DNA from: Haloarcula taiwanensis
GTDB lineage: Archaea > Halobacteriota > Halobacteria > Halobacteriales > Haloarculaceae
NCBI GenBank assembly: GCA_002844335.1
Contig: CP019154.1
Location: 2,728,001 to 2,792,000 of the forward strand
Direction: 5' to 3'
Length of the DNA: 64,000 nucleotides
Shown here: positions 56,566 through 64,000 of the stretch, in pieces
Layout: every line of letters begins with the position of its first letter
Position numbering within the stretch: position 1 is the stretch's first letter
Program-made: the position numbers and the translations under genes
Notes under the pieces: model-generated
Database searches by the model: none
What the model saw: only the letters and a program-made list of their open reading frames with translations
Told to the model about the DNA's origin: nothing

Positions 56566-57573
56566 ATGGACGCGCCGCTGTGGACGGAGACACACGCCCC
56601 GGAGTTGTCGGATATCCGCCAGCCGAAGGCCCGCGAGCACCTACAGGGAGCCATCGAGGAGCCGATGAACCTCCTGGTCCATGGGCCGAAAGGCAGCGGG
56701 AAGACGGCCGCTGTCCGGGCTTTTGCCCGAGAGGTCCACGAGAATCCCGACGCGGACTTCACCGAACTCAATATGGCCGACGTGTTCGGCATGACAAAAA
56801 AGGAGGTCGCCAACGACCCGCGGTTCGCGTCGTTCATCGACAGCAAGCGACGGCGCGAGTCCTCGAAAGCCGACCTCATCAACCACGTTCTCAAGGAGTC
56901 GGCAAGCTACTCGCCGGTGTCAGGCAGCTACAAGACCATCCTGCTGGACAACGCCGAGGGGATGCGCGAGGACTTCCAGCAGGCGCTGCGCCGAGTGATG
57001 GAGCAGTACTACGAGGCGACGCAGTTCGTCATTGCGACGCGCCAGCCCTCTGCTGTTATTCCGCCGATCCGCTCGCGGTGTTTCCCGGTCGTGATGCGCG
57101 AGCCGACCCACGAGGAGACGGTGTCGGTACTTGAGGACATCGTCACCGCGGAGGAGGTCGACCACGACGACGACGGCATCGAGTACGTCGCCGGCTACGC
57201 GGAGGGGGACCTCCGGACGGCCGTGCTGGCCGCTCAGACGACCGCCGAGGCGGAGGGCGAAGTGACGATGGACGCCGCCTTCGAGACGCTGAACGCCGTC
57301 GAGGCCGATGACCAGGTCGAGCAGATGGTCAAGGCGGCCGAGGACGGGCGCTTTACCGACGCGCGGTCGACGCTGGACGACCTGCTCGTCGATGAAGGGT
57401 ACGGCGCGTCCGATATCCTCGACGACATGCTGGACGTGGCCCGGTCGCGCTACTCCGGGGACCGACTCGCGAAGGTCCACCGACTGGCCGGCGAGACAGA
57501 TATGGCACTCGTCGATGCGGCGAACGAGCGAATTCACCTCTCACATCTCCTCGCACAGCTTGGCGAGCGATGA
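56566..57573 (+). CDS. rfcC: replication factor C small subunit, variant Walker B
   Basis: A 335-residue AAA+ clamp-loader subunit. Walker A is HGPKGSGKTAAV (residues 39-50). The Walker B segment is TILLDNAEGM (residues 124-133), with Asn where the usual DEAD-type Glu stands, so ATP hydrolysis by this subunit may be weak. The SRC motif with the arginine finger (IRSRCFPV, 168-175) is intact, so it can still activate a neighbour. The C-terminal collar region follows. It most likely belongs with a canonical small subunit RfcA and large subunit RfcB encoded elsewhere. The rfcC name rests on this reasoning. Confidence 0.88.
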   Translation: MDAPLWTETHAPELSDIRQPKAREHLQGAIEEPMNLLVHGPKGSGKTAAVRAFAREVHENPDADFTELNMADVFGMTKKEVANDPRFASFIDSKRRRESSKADLINHVLKESASYSPVSGSYKTILLDNAEGMREDFQQALRRVMEQYYEATQFVIATRQPSAVIPPIRSRCFPVVMREPTHEETVSVLEDIVTAEEVDHDDDGIEYVAGYAEGDLRTAVLAAQTTAEAEGEVTMDAAFETLNAVEADDQVEQMVKAAEDGRFTDARSTLDDLLVDEGYGASDILDDMLDVARSRYSGDRLAKVHRLAGETDMALVDAANERIHLSHLLAQLGER

Positions 57574-57758
57574 GGGATGTGGTCCGGCCGCTATCGCTCT
57601 GGAAGCGCTGTACCGGACACAGCTAGCCGGTATAACACGTTCCTGCCCCACCGCTGAACCGGGCCACGGCGCGGTGACACGGAATCGCGGACGGAGACGG
57701 CGTCAACCGCTTCGAAATCCTTTTACGCGCTTCGGCGGGTAGATACGGACAACGAACC

Positions 57759-58067
57759 ATGGATATCGACATCATCGAAGAAGACGAGAATCCCATGTTG
57801 CACCGCACGGACGTCCGGTTCGAGGTCGTCCACGACGAAGCCACCCCCTCCCGTCTCTCTGTCCGCGACTCTCTTGCGGCCACGCTGAACAAGGACGCCG
57901 AGGAAGTCGTCATCCACAAGCTCGACACCAAGTTCGGCATGCGGAAGACGGTCGGCTACGCGAAGGTCTACGACAGCCCCGAGTACGCCCGTGACGTCGA
58001 GCAAGACCACATGCTCGAACGCAACAAGATTGTTGCCGACGGCGAAGAGGAAGCGGAGGAAGCATAG
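57759..58067 (+). CDS. rps24e: ribosomal protein S24e
   Basis: A 102-residue S24e of the small ribosomal subunit. The family core DVRFEVVHDEATPSRLSVRD and KFGMRKTVGYAKVYDSPEYA is clear, and the acidic tail EEEAEEA is haloarchaeal. TTTTACG lies about 32-38 bases before the ATG. It is first in the S24e-S27ae-Kae1/Bud32 operon, an arrangement kept across Euryarchaeota. Confidence 0.97.
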   Translation: MDIDIIEEDENPMLHRTDVRFEVVHDEATPSRLSVRDSLAATLNKDAEEVVIHKLDTKFGMRKTVGYAKVYDSPEYARDVEQDHMLERNKIVADGEEEAEEA

Positions 58068-58202
58068 ATGCCACACAACGAGTACTACAACGACGACGGC
58101 GAACTCGACCGCGAGACCTGTCCCCGGTGTGGCGACACCGTCCTCGCCGAACACGAGGACCGCCAGCACTGCGGGAAGTGCGGCTACACCGAGTGGAAGT
58201 AA
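58068..58202 (+). CDS. rps27ae: ribosomal protein S27ae
   Basis: A 44-residue zinc-ribbon protein of the small subunit. It has CPRC and CGKC, with LAEHEDRQH between, and ends GYTEWK, the standard archaeal S27ae form without a ubiquitin part. Its ATG follows the S24e stop directly. Kae1-Bud32 begins 9 bases after it. Confidence 0.95.
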   Translation: MPHNEYYNDDGELDRETCPRCGDTVLAEHEDRQHCGKCGYTEWK

Positions 58203-58211
58203 GGCCGCCCG

Positions 58212-59861
58212 ATGCGCGTTCTGGGTATCGAAGGAACCGCCTGGGCAGCCAGTGCTGCGGTGTTCGAGACGCCGGACCCGGCCCGGGCGACCGACGACGA
58301 CCACGTTTTTATCGAGACTGACGCCTACGCGCCGGATAGCGGCGGCATCCACCCGCGCGAGGCCGCCGAACACATGGGCGAGGCCATTCCGACCGTTGTC
58401 GAGATGGCCATCGAACACGCACACGAGCGGGCTGGCGGTGCAAACGGGGACGACAGCGCGCCAATCGACGCGGTAGCCTTCGCTCGTGGCCCGGGACTTG
58501 GCCCCTGCCTGCGTATCGTCGCCACAGCCGCTCGGGCGGTCGCCCAGCGGTTCGACGTGCCGCTAGTCGGCGTGAACCACATGGTCGCCCACCTCGAAGT
58601 GGGCCGCCACCGGTCGGGCTTCGACTCGCCGGTGTGTCTCAACGCCTCCGGCGCGAACGCCCACATCCTGGGCTATCGGAACGGCCGGTACCGGGTGCTG
58701 GGCGAGACGATGGACACCGGCGTCGGCAACGCCATCGACAAGTTCACGCGCCACGTCGGCTGGTCCCACCCCGGCGGACCGAAGGTCGAAAGACACGCCC
58801 GCGACGGCGAGTACCACGAACTGCCCTACGTGGTCAAGGGGATGGACTTCTCCTTCTCGGGCATCATGAGCGCCGCCAAGCAGGCCGTCGACGACGGCGT
58901 CCCAGTGGACGATGTCTGTCGCGGCATGGAGGAGACCATCTTCGCCATGCTGACGGAGGTGGCCGAGCGGGCGCTGTCGCTGACCGGTGCCGACGAACTG
59001 GTGCTCGGCGGCGGCGTCGGCCAGAACGACCGCCTCCAGCGGATGCTCGGCGAGATGTGCGAGCAACGCGGCGCAACGTTTTACGCCCCCGAACACCGCT
59101 TCCTGCGGGACAACGCCGGGATGATAGCGATTCTGGGCGCGAAGATGTACGCGGCCGGCGACACCATCGCTATCGAGGACTCCCGTATCGACTCGAACTT
59201 CCGGCCCGACGAGGTGGCCGTCACCTGGCGCGGGACCGAAGAGTCGGTGGACAGCTATCGGGCGGCGGACGACGAAGTCCAGGGCGCGGAGGCGACCGTC
59301 CGCTTCGACGGGGACCGCGTTATCAAAGAGCGAGTGCCGCGGAGCTACCGCCATCCAACACTGGACGAGCGGCTGCGAACCGAACGCACCAGACAGGAAG
59401 CCCGGCTCACCAGCGAGGCGCGCCGCCACGGCGTCCCGACGCCGCTGGTCCGGGACGTGGACCCGCAGGACGCCCGCATCGTCTTCCAGCGCGTCGGCGA
59501 GACCGACCTCCGCGAGGGGCTGTCCGAGTCGCGGGTCGCCGACGTGGGCCGCTGGCTCGCCCGCATCCACGACGCCGGCTTCGTCCACGGCGACCCGACG
59601 ACGCGAAACGTCAGGGTCGGCAGCTGGGACCGACAGGGAGACCAGACCTTCCTCATCGATTTCGGCCTCGGCTACTACACGCAGGAGGCAGAGGACCACG
59701 CGATGGACCTCCACGTCCTCGCCCAGTCGCTCGCCGGGACCGCCGACGACCCCGAGACGCTGCTGTCGGCAGCCGAAGACGCCTATCGAACGGAGAGCGA
59801 CCACCCCGATTCGGTGTTCGCCAGCCTCGACGACATCGAGGGTCGTGGCCGATATCAGTAG
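58212..59861 (+). CDS. KEOPS complex fusion: Kae1 (N) and Bud32 (C)
   Basis: A 549-residue bifunctional protein for N6-threonylcarbamoyladenosine (t6A) on tRNA. Residues 1-330 are Kae1: FARGPGLGPCLRIVATA, the Fe-site HMVAHLE, DTGVGNAIDKF and LVLGGGVGQNDRL. Residues about 345-549 are the Bud32 kinase: VIKERVPRSYRHPTLDE, the catalytic loop VHGDPTTRNVRV and LIDFGLGYYTQEAEDHAMD. The fusion is normal for many Euryarchaeota. It follows S27ae by 9 bases. Confidence 0.97.
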   Translation: MRVLGIEGTAWAASAAVFETPDPARATDDDHVFIETDAYAPDSGGIHPREAAEHMGEAIPTVVEMAIEHAHERAGGANGDDSAPIDAVAFARGPGLGPCLRIVATAARAVAQRFDVPLVGVNHMVAHLEVGRHRSGFDSPVCLNASGANAHILGYRNGRYRVLGETMDTGVGNAIDKFTRHVGWSHPGGPKVERHARDGEYHELPYVVKGMDFSFSGIMSAAKQAVDDGVPVDDVCRGMEETIFAMLTEVAERALSLTGADELVLGGGVGQNDRLQRMLGEMCEQRGATFYAPEHRFLRDNAGMIAILGAKMYAAGDTIAIEDSRIDSNFRPDEVAVTWRGTEESVDSYRAADDEVQGAEATVRFDGDRVIKERVPRSYRHPTLDERLRTERTRQEARLTSEARRHGVPTPLVRDVDPQDARIVFQRVGETDLREGLSESRVADVGRWLARIHDAGFVHGDPTTRNVRVGSWDRQGDQTFLIDFGLGYYTQEAEDHAMDLHVLAQSLAGTADDPETLLSAAEDAYRTESDHPDSVFASLDDIEGRGRYQ

Positions 59862-59909
59862 GATATGAACCACGGGCGGTGCTGAGTTGGGTCGGCGGAG
59901 CAAGCATAC

Positions 59910-60033
59910 CGCGGCCTCCGGCCGCGATTTCACGCGAATCGCTCCGCGATTCGCGCTTTTTTTCGCCCGCGTTTTTCGAGTCAAGCGGGACTGAAGGTCC
60001 CGCTGACCGTGCGAACGGGCGCTTCGCGCCCGT
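59910..60033. repeat. cluster of four perfect hairpins
   Basis: The 274-base gap after kae1-bud32 has four inverted repeats in 124 bases. Stem 7 bp, loop TCC at 59910-59926; stem 10 bp, loop TCC at 59933-59955; stem 8 bp, loop TGAAG at 59984-60004; stem 8 bp, loop TTC at 60015-60033. The second is followed by seven Ts. A weaker fifth fold with the core GAGCGAAGCGAG occurs at 60044-60078. They could terminate transcription, act as an RNA, or be repetitive chromosomal elements. Confidence 0.7.
59933..59963 (+). terminator. intrinsic-type terminator after kae1-bud32
   Basis: The ten-base-pair stem CGCGAATCGC/GCGATTCGCG with a TCC loop is followed by CTTTTTTT. This is a bacterial-style hairpin with T-run, lying about 70 bases after the stop codon of the S24e-S27ae-Kae1/Bud32 operon. 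Archaeal terminators need only the T-run, so the hairpin may have another role. Confidence 0.55.
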
Positions 60034-60135
60034 GAGCAGAGAGCCGTCCCCGCAGCGAGCGAAGCGAGCGAGGAACGGTGACGACGAAGAAGGTGGTGGA
60101 CAAATGGTTTAACCTCGGCCCGAGTAGAACGCAGT

Positions 60136-60411
60136 ATGGCAGAAAAACCCCAGTCGGGAACGTTGTTCGGCGTGCCGTACAACTTCGAACGACCGAGCCT
60201 CAAGCGGTTGGTGTCGGCCTACTGGAAGCCGGGCGATGACATGCTGGTCGAAAAACCGTTCGGCATCGGCTACACGCTGAACCTGGCGAACTGGCGCTCG
60301 TGGGTCGTGCTGGCGGTCGCTGGCGTGATGCTGTACCTCGAACGCGGCGGCAGCAGCGAGGAGTTCGAGTCCGAGAGCGAGGACGAGCCGGTCGAAGTCG
60401 TTGTCGACTGA
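60136..60411 (+). CDS. DUF5808 small membrane protein
   Basis: A 91-residue protein. The N-terminal half has GTLFGVPYNFERPSLKRLV and AYWKPGDDMLVEKPFGIGYT, the pattern of the haloarchaeal DUF5808 family. A membrane helix (about 54-69, SWVVLAVAGVMLYLER) and an acidic tail follow. TTTAACC lies 22-28 bases before the ATG. The family has no known function. Confidence 0.85.
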   Translation: MAEKPQSGTLFGVPYNFERPSLKRLVSAYWKPGDDMLVEKPFGIGYTLNLANWRSWVVLAVAGVMLYLERGGSSEEFESESEDEPVEVVVD

Positions 60412-60456
60412 CCGCTGTTTCGACGGCTCTTTTATTGCCGGCCGCTGTATGCCGGT

Positions 60457-61125
60457 ATGCTCAATTTTGTCACGACTAACCCCGGGAAAGTCCGGGAGGC
60501 GACCGAGTATCTCGACGACGATGTCCAGCAGTTCGACTTCGACTACCCGGAGGTCCAGGCCGACGACCTGCGAACGGTCGCGGCAGAGGGGGCACGAGCG
60601 GCCTATCACGCAGCGGGCGGGCCGGTCATCGTCGACGATGCGGGGCTGTTCATCGACGCTTTCGATGGGTTCCCCGGGCCGTACTCCTCGTACGTCGAGG
60701 ACACGGTCGGCGTCGAGCGCGTTTGGCGCATGACCGAACCAGAGGACGACCGCGGCGCGGCGTTCAAAACAGTCATCGCCTACTGCGACGGCGAGGGCTT
60801 CGAGGCGACGCCGGACCCGGACGGCATCGACCGCGAGGCCCGGCGCGGACAGGACCTGTCGGCCGACGCCCGCGGCGCAGCGACGACTGACGAGCAGGTT
60901 CACGACGGGAGCGCAAAGAGCAGCGAGACAGTGCCGGTAAAGCTGTTCGAAGGGCGTGTGAACGGCGAAATCGTCGCCCCGCGCGGCGAGGGTGGGTTCG
61001 GCTTCGACCCCATCTTCGAACACGACGGGACGACCTTCGCGGAGATGAGCACCGAGCAGAAGAACGCCATCTCCCACCGTGGGCGAGCGCTGGCGAAGTT
61101 CGCGGAGTGGTACGGTGAGCGGTAG
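60457..61125 (+). CDS. RdgB/HAM1-type inosine/xanthosine triphosphatase
   Basis: A 222-residue enzyme that hydrolyses ITP, dITP and XTP to monophosphates, keeping damaged purines out of nucleic acids. It starts FVTTNPGKVREATEYL, has IVDDAGLFIDAFDGFPGPYS (metal and substrate loop), GGFGFDPIFEHDG and the C-terminal NAISHRGRALAKF. It is longer than the usual 185-200 residues because of an extra acidic stretch at about 116-160. TTTTATTG is 20-27 bases before the ATG. The next gene overlaps its end by 11 bases. Confidence 0.95.
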   Translation: MLNFVTTNPGKVREATEYLDDDVQQFDFDYPEVQADDLRTVAAEGARAAYHAAGGPVIVDDAGLFIDAFDGFPGPYSSYVEDTVGVERVWRMTEPEDDRGAAFKTVIAYCDGEGFEATPDPDGIDREARRGQDLSADARGAATTDEQVHDGSAKSSETVPVKLFEGRVNGEIVAPRGEGGFGFDPIFEHDGTTFAEMSTEQKNAISHRGRALAKFAEWYGER

Positions 61126-61912
61126 CGACGTGTCGGTCGTCGGGACCGGCGGCACCGCGTTGATAACCGGTGCATCGGCGGGCATCGGCGAAGCGTTAGC
61201 GCGTGAGTTCGCGGCACGCGGCCACGACGTAGTGCTGGTCGCCCGGAGCGAGCGGAAACTGGAGCGGCTGGCCGAGGACCTCGAAACAAGGGGAGTCACA
61301 GCGACCTCTATTGTGATGGACCTCGACCACGCGACGGCCGCCGAATCGCTGTACGAGGAGGTGACCGAGCGCGGTCTAACCATTGATGTCCTCGTTAACA
61401 ACGTCGGCGTGGGGACATACGGCCCGTTCGCCGAAAGTGATCTGTCGGAAGAGCGGACGCAGTTGCGCCTGAACGTCATGCTCCCGGTCGAATTGACCCG
61501 ACTATTCATCGACGAGTTCGACGATGGCGGTGCGGTTATCAATATGGGTTCAGTCGCCGGATTCCAGCCGGGGCCGAACCTCGCCGGCTACTACGCAAGC
61601 AAAGCGTACATCAACAGCTTCAGCGAAGCGCTCGCAGAGGAATGCCGGGAAACACCGGTCGACGTGACGGTGGTTTGTCCCGGCCCAGTCGACACAGAGT
61701 TTCAGGAGCGAGCAGGGATGACGGACTCGACGGTTGGGTCGGTTGCCACGAACTCGCCCGAGGCCGTCGCATCGGCGGCGTATACCGGGGCCGCGGCTGG
61801 TGAGACTGTCGTCATTCCGCGGCGGTCGATGCGGCTTATCGACCGATTGGTGCGGGTGACACCTCGCTGGGTCGTCCGGCGCGTTGCAGCGCTGGTCAAC
61901 CAAGACAGGTAG
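61115..61912 (+). CDS. short-chain dehydrogenase/reductase
   Basis: A 265-residue SDR oxidoreductase. The cofactor motif is ALITGASAGIGEALAREFAA, VLVNNVGVGTYGPF is the NNAG-type strand, the catalytic Ser is in VINMGSVAGFQP and the YxxxK in YYASKAYINSF. Beyond the core it resembles the DltE/YqjQ group, with a C-terminal basic end VVRRVAALVNQDR. The GTG start at 61115 lies inside the ITPase gene. The substrate is unknown. Confidence 0.92.
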   Translation: MSGSDVSVVGTGGTALITGASAGIGEALAREFAARGHDVVLVARSERKLERLAEDLETRGVTATSIVMDLDHATAAESLYEEVTERGLTIDVLVNNVGVGTYGPFAESDLSEERTQLRLNVMLPVELTRLFIDEFDDGGAVINMGSVAGFQPGPNLAGYYASKAYINSFSEALAEECRETPVDVTVVCPGPVDTEFQERAGMTDSTVGSVATNSPEAVASAAYTGAAAGETVVIPRRSMRLIDRLVRVTPRWVVRRVAALVNQDR

Positions 61913-62045
61913 AGAATCAGTTCCGAGACTGCCGTTGAATCCAGTGTTCGTCTCGTCTCCTGTCTGGCTTTCGTCCGCCGGTTCCTTTTCAATCTCCGAG
62001 AATTGGACTCGAACCTTATTATACAGTGTAAAAAAAAAGGAGCGT

Positions 62046-63749
62046 ATGCTCACAGCCCTCGTCGAACAGTACAAGTCGGTGATACGTGGATCACTCGATA
62101 TTTTCGGTGTCTCCGGTTCAGTCGAGCGGAAAGTGCTCGCGGCCGTCGGTCTGCAGTTTGCCGCGTCTGTCGCACTGGCAGTTGTCTCGCTTGTCGCCAG
62201 CGGGACCGTCCGGTTCGTCGTCACGGGCGTGTTGCTTGCTGGCGCTATCGTCGCGTTCGCCAACACGGTGTTCATTACCCGCGAGGACTTCGTCGAACCC
62301 ATCACAGCGATGGCCGCGGGTGCGGACCATATCGCGGCTGGCGAACTCGACGTGGAACTGCCCGAGAGCGAGCGCGACGACGAGGTCGCCGAACTGCTCT
62401 CCTCGTTTCGCTCGATGCAATCCTATCTGCTGACAGTGTCCGAACAGGCCGACGCGCTCTCCCGGCAGGAGTTCGACGCCGACGTTCTCGACGAGGACGT
62501 GCCCGGGACCTTCGGGCAGTCGCTGGAGAAGATGGCCGCTAGTATGGACGATTATACCACCGAACTCAAGACGATGACCAGCGACCTCGAACGGCGCTCC
62601 CAGGCGCTTAACGACCTCGTCGTCGCCTTCGGTGACGCCGCTGAACGGGCAAAAGACGGGGATCTGACGGCCACGATAGACGAGGACTTCGACGCCGACG
62701 ACGAGCAGTTCGACGCCGTCGTCGAGAACTACAACGACCTCGTGACGACGCTCGGAGGGACGGTGGCAACCGTCGCCGCGTTCGCAGAGGACGTCGACGA
62801 GACGAGCGATCACGTCACCCGAAGCATCGAAGAGATTGACGACGCGAGCGACGAGATCTCCCGGTCGATTCAGGAAATCTCGGCTGGTGCCAGCCAGCAG
62901 GCGTCACGTCACGACGACGTCGCTTCCGAGATGAACACGCTGTCTGCCACCGTCGAAGAGATCGCTGCGACCGCCGAGAACGCGGCCGACACCGCCGAGA
63001 AGGCGACACAGCGAGGGCGCGAGGGACGCGCGGACGCCGAGCAGGCGATCGACGAACTCGACGAGATGGAGGCCCGTATCGACGATATCGCCGTTGCGGT
63101 CGAAAGTCTGGTCGACCAGATCAGCGAGATCGACGACATCGTCGAGGTCATCACAGACATCGCCGAGCAGACCAACATGCTCGCACTGAACGCCTCCATC
63201 GAGGCGGCCCGCGCGGACGCAAGCGGGGACGGGTTCGCCGTCGTCGCCGACGAGGTGAAAACACTCGCAGAAGAGACCCGCGACGCCGCAACAGACGTAT
63301 CAGACCGGATACAGGCAGTCCAGCACGAGGCCAGCGAGACCGTCAGCGACGTGGAGGCGACGAACCAGCAGGTGACCGACAGCGCCGCGACAATCGAGTC
63401 GGCGCTCCGGGACTTCGAGGACATCGTCGACGTGCTCGGCGAGGTCAACGCCTCGATTCAGGAGATATCGGGAGCCACCGCCGAGCAGGCGGAAACCACG
63501 CAGGAGGTCGTCGATATGGTCGACGAGGTCGCCGAAGTGAGCGAGCAGACAAACGAGGAGTCAGAGGCCGTTGCCGCCGCGACAGAGGAACAGACCGCGA
63601 CGATTACCGAAGTGACCACCGAGGTACAGGAGATGGCAACACAGACCGACGAGTTGCGTGAGGTGCTTGCGGAGTTCGAGGTTACAGAGGACGCAGCAGG
63701 GCCATCGAGGACCGTTTCTGCACCCACGATAACGACCGCTGACGACTGA
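62046..63749 (+). CDS. methyl-accepting transducer with two adjacent membrane helices
   Basis: A 567-residue chemoreceptor. The two membrane helices at about 30-50 and 55-77 are separated by only a few residues, so there is essentially no extracellular sensor. HAMP is at 78-131, a second HAMP-like part near 165-225. The coiled-coil signalling part has the tip [19 protein letters not shown] near residue 375. The ATG at 62046 is preceded by a clear Shine-Dalgarno GGAG at 62039-62042 and, further up, TTATTATAC. The signal may be intracellular or come through a partner protein. Confidence 0.93.
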   Translation: MLTALVEQYKSVIRGSLDIFGVSGSVERKVLAAVGLQFAASVALAVVSLVASGTVRFVVTGVLLAGAIVAFANTVFITREDFVEPITAMAAGADHIAAGELDVELPESERDDEVAELLSSFRSMQSYLLTVSEQADALSRQEFDADVLDEDVPGTFGQSLEKMAASMDDYTTELKTMTSDLERRSQALNDLVVAFGDAAERAKDGDLTATIDEDFDADDEQFDAVVENYNDLVTTLGGTVATVAAFAEDVDETSDHVTRSIEEIDDASDEISRSIQEISAGASQQASRHDDVASEMNTLSATVEEIAATAENAADTAEKATQRGREGRADAEQAIDELDEMEARIDDIAVAVESLVDQISEIDDIVEVITDIAEQTNMLALNASIEAARADASGDGFAVVADEVKTLAEETRDAATDVSDRIQAVQHEASETVSDVEATNQQVTDSAATIESALRDFEDIVDVLGEVNASIQEISGATAEQAETTQEVVDMVDEVAEVSEQTNEESEAVAAATEEQTATITEVTTEVQEMATQTDELREVLAEFEVTEDAAGPSRTVSAPTITTADD

Positions 63750-63756
63750 TGACTCG

Positions 63757-64000
63757 CTATGCGCGTGGGTCCCGATCTGGACCGGGATACTCGCCGTTCT
63801 CGACGACGGGATACAGTGACTCCGGATCGAACAGGCGAGCAAAGGCATCCGGCGGTCTGACACTCAGGGACATATGACGGTTGAGCGACGCGCTGGTCCG
63901 GGCGCTACGCAGGTCGTCCGCATAGGACAGGAGGTGCTGTGCGCCGCCCCGGTAAGCCGAGGCCAGCGCGGGATGGTCTCCGGCCGGGTGGTCGACAATA
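63757..64000 (-). CDS. C-terminal part of a haloarchaeal PIN-like/DUF protein, running off the window
   Basis: The minus-strand frame is open from the window edge to a TAG stop at 63757-63759. The 80 residues visible include DHPAGDHPALASAYRGGAQH near their start and PDAFARLFDPESLYPVVENG near the end. This fits haloarchaeal proteins of PIN-like fold with a conserved FARLFDP block; the fold name is recalled, not tested. It converges with the transducer, 7 bases apart. The N-terminus lies beyond the window. Confidence 0.6.
   Translation of the reverse strand, partial: IVDHPAGDHPALASAYRGGAQHLLSYADDLRSARTSASLNRHMSLSVRPPDAFARLFDPESLYPVVENGEYPGPDRDPRA

Noticed and set aside
58634-60112. Open frame of about 490 codons inside kae1-bud32 and the following spacer
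   Set aside because: It is an alternative frame of the KEOPS fusion gene, very rich in Arg, and runs through the hairpin cluster.
62030-62042. Run of As before the second transducer as a slippage site
   Set aside because: It is outside the reading frame, upstream of the start, and simply merges into a Shine-Dalgarno GGAG.

Overview
The window is chromosomal DNA of an extremely halophilic archaeon, most likely Haloarcula or a close relative. The base composition is GC-rich and the proteins are strongly acidic. RNA polymerase has the split archaeal subunits A'/A'' and B'/B''. Many start codons have no Shine-Dalgarno sequence but a TATA-like element about 25-35 bases upstream, as expected for leaderless haloarchaeal mRNAs. 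Coenzyme F420 genes, a Kae1-Bud32 fusion and archaeal translation factors fit this. A tryptophanase gene also fits, since several Haloarcula strains make indole. The genus is an inference; the domain and class are secure.

Layout. Bases 1-2571 hold a methyl-accepting transducer, and 62046-63749 holds a second, smaller one. Bases 2597-11167 (minus strand) carry the RNA polymerase operon rpoH-rpoB''-rpoB'-rpoA'-rpoA''-nusA, followed by a small membrane protein instead of the usual rps12/rps7. Two identical tRNA-Asp genes follow. Bases 11950-18230 hold small regulators, a phosphoesterase, F420 metabolism (cofE and a mer-like oxidoreductase), tryptophanase, a methyltransferase and a zinc-ribbon protein. 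Bases 18425-22586 form a MoxR-DUF58-transglutaminase operon, followed by eIF1. A large surface metallopeptidase-like protein, an EamA transporter and a ThiD-ThiN fusion follow. Bases 28151-38098 are mixed single genes: DsbA-like, D-2-hydroxyacid dehydrogenase, TauE/SafE permease with Usp, HPP, thioredoxin-like, acetyltransferase, DUF460, histidine kinase and SCP2.

Bases 38216-48445 look like one catabolic island. A five-gene branched-chain-type ABC importer diverges from a proline racemase/hydroxyproline epimerase, which is followed by proline dehydrogenase, a Bat-type HTH regulator and an aldehyde dehydrogenase. Together these could import proline-like substrates, racemise them and oxidise them to glutamate. 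Bases 48438-50580 hold translation and ribosome-assembly genes (zinc-ribbon mini-protein, eIF1A, RIO1, KH protein). Bases 51189-52620 hold an Mrr-type nuclease next to palindromic elements made of tRNA 3' ends and a tRNA-Thr gene. A third such element lies beside tRNA-Gly near 56000. The rest holds crotonase, DUF3105, NAD synthetase, an RFC subunit, S24e/S27ae/Kae1-Bud32, a hairpin-rich spacer, an ITPase, an SDR protein and the second transducer.

The least explained structures are the tRNA-3'-end palindromes (52271-52358, 52422-52496, 55995-56081) and the four-hairpin spacer at 59910-60033. No insertion sequence, CRISPR array, rRNA or replication origin was seen.
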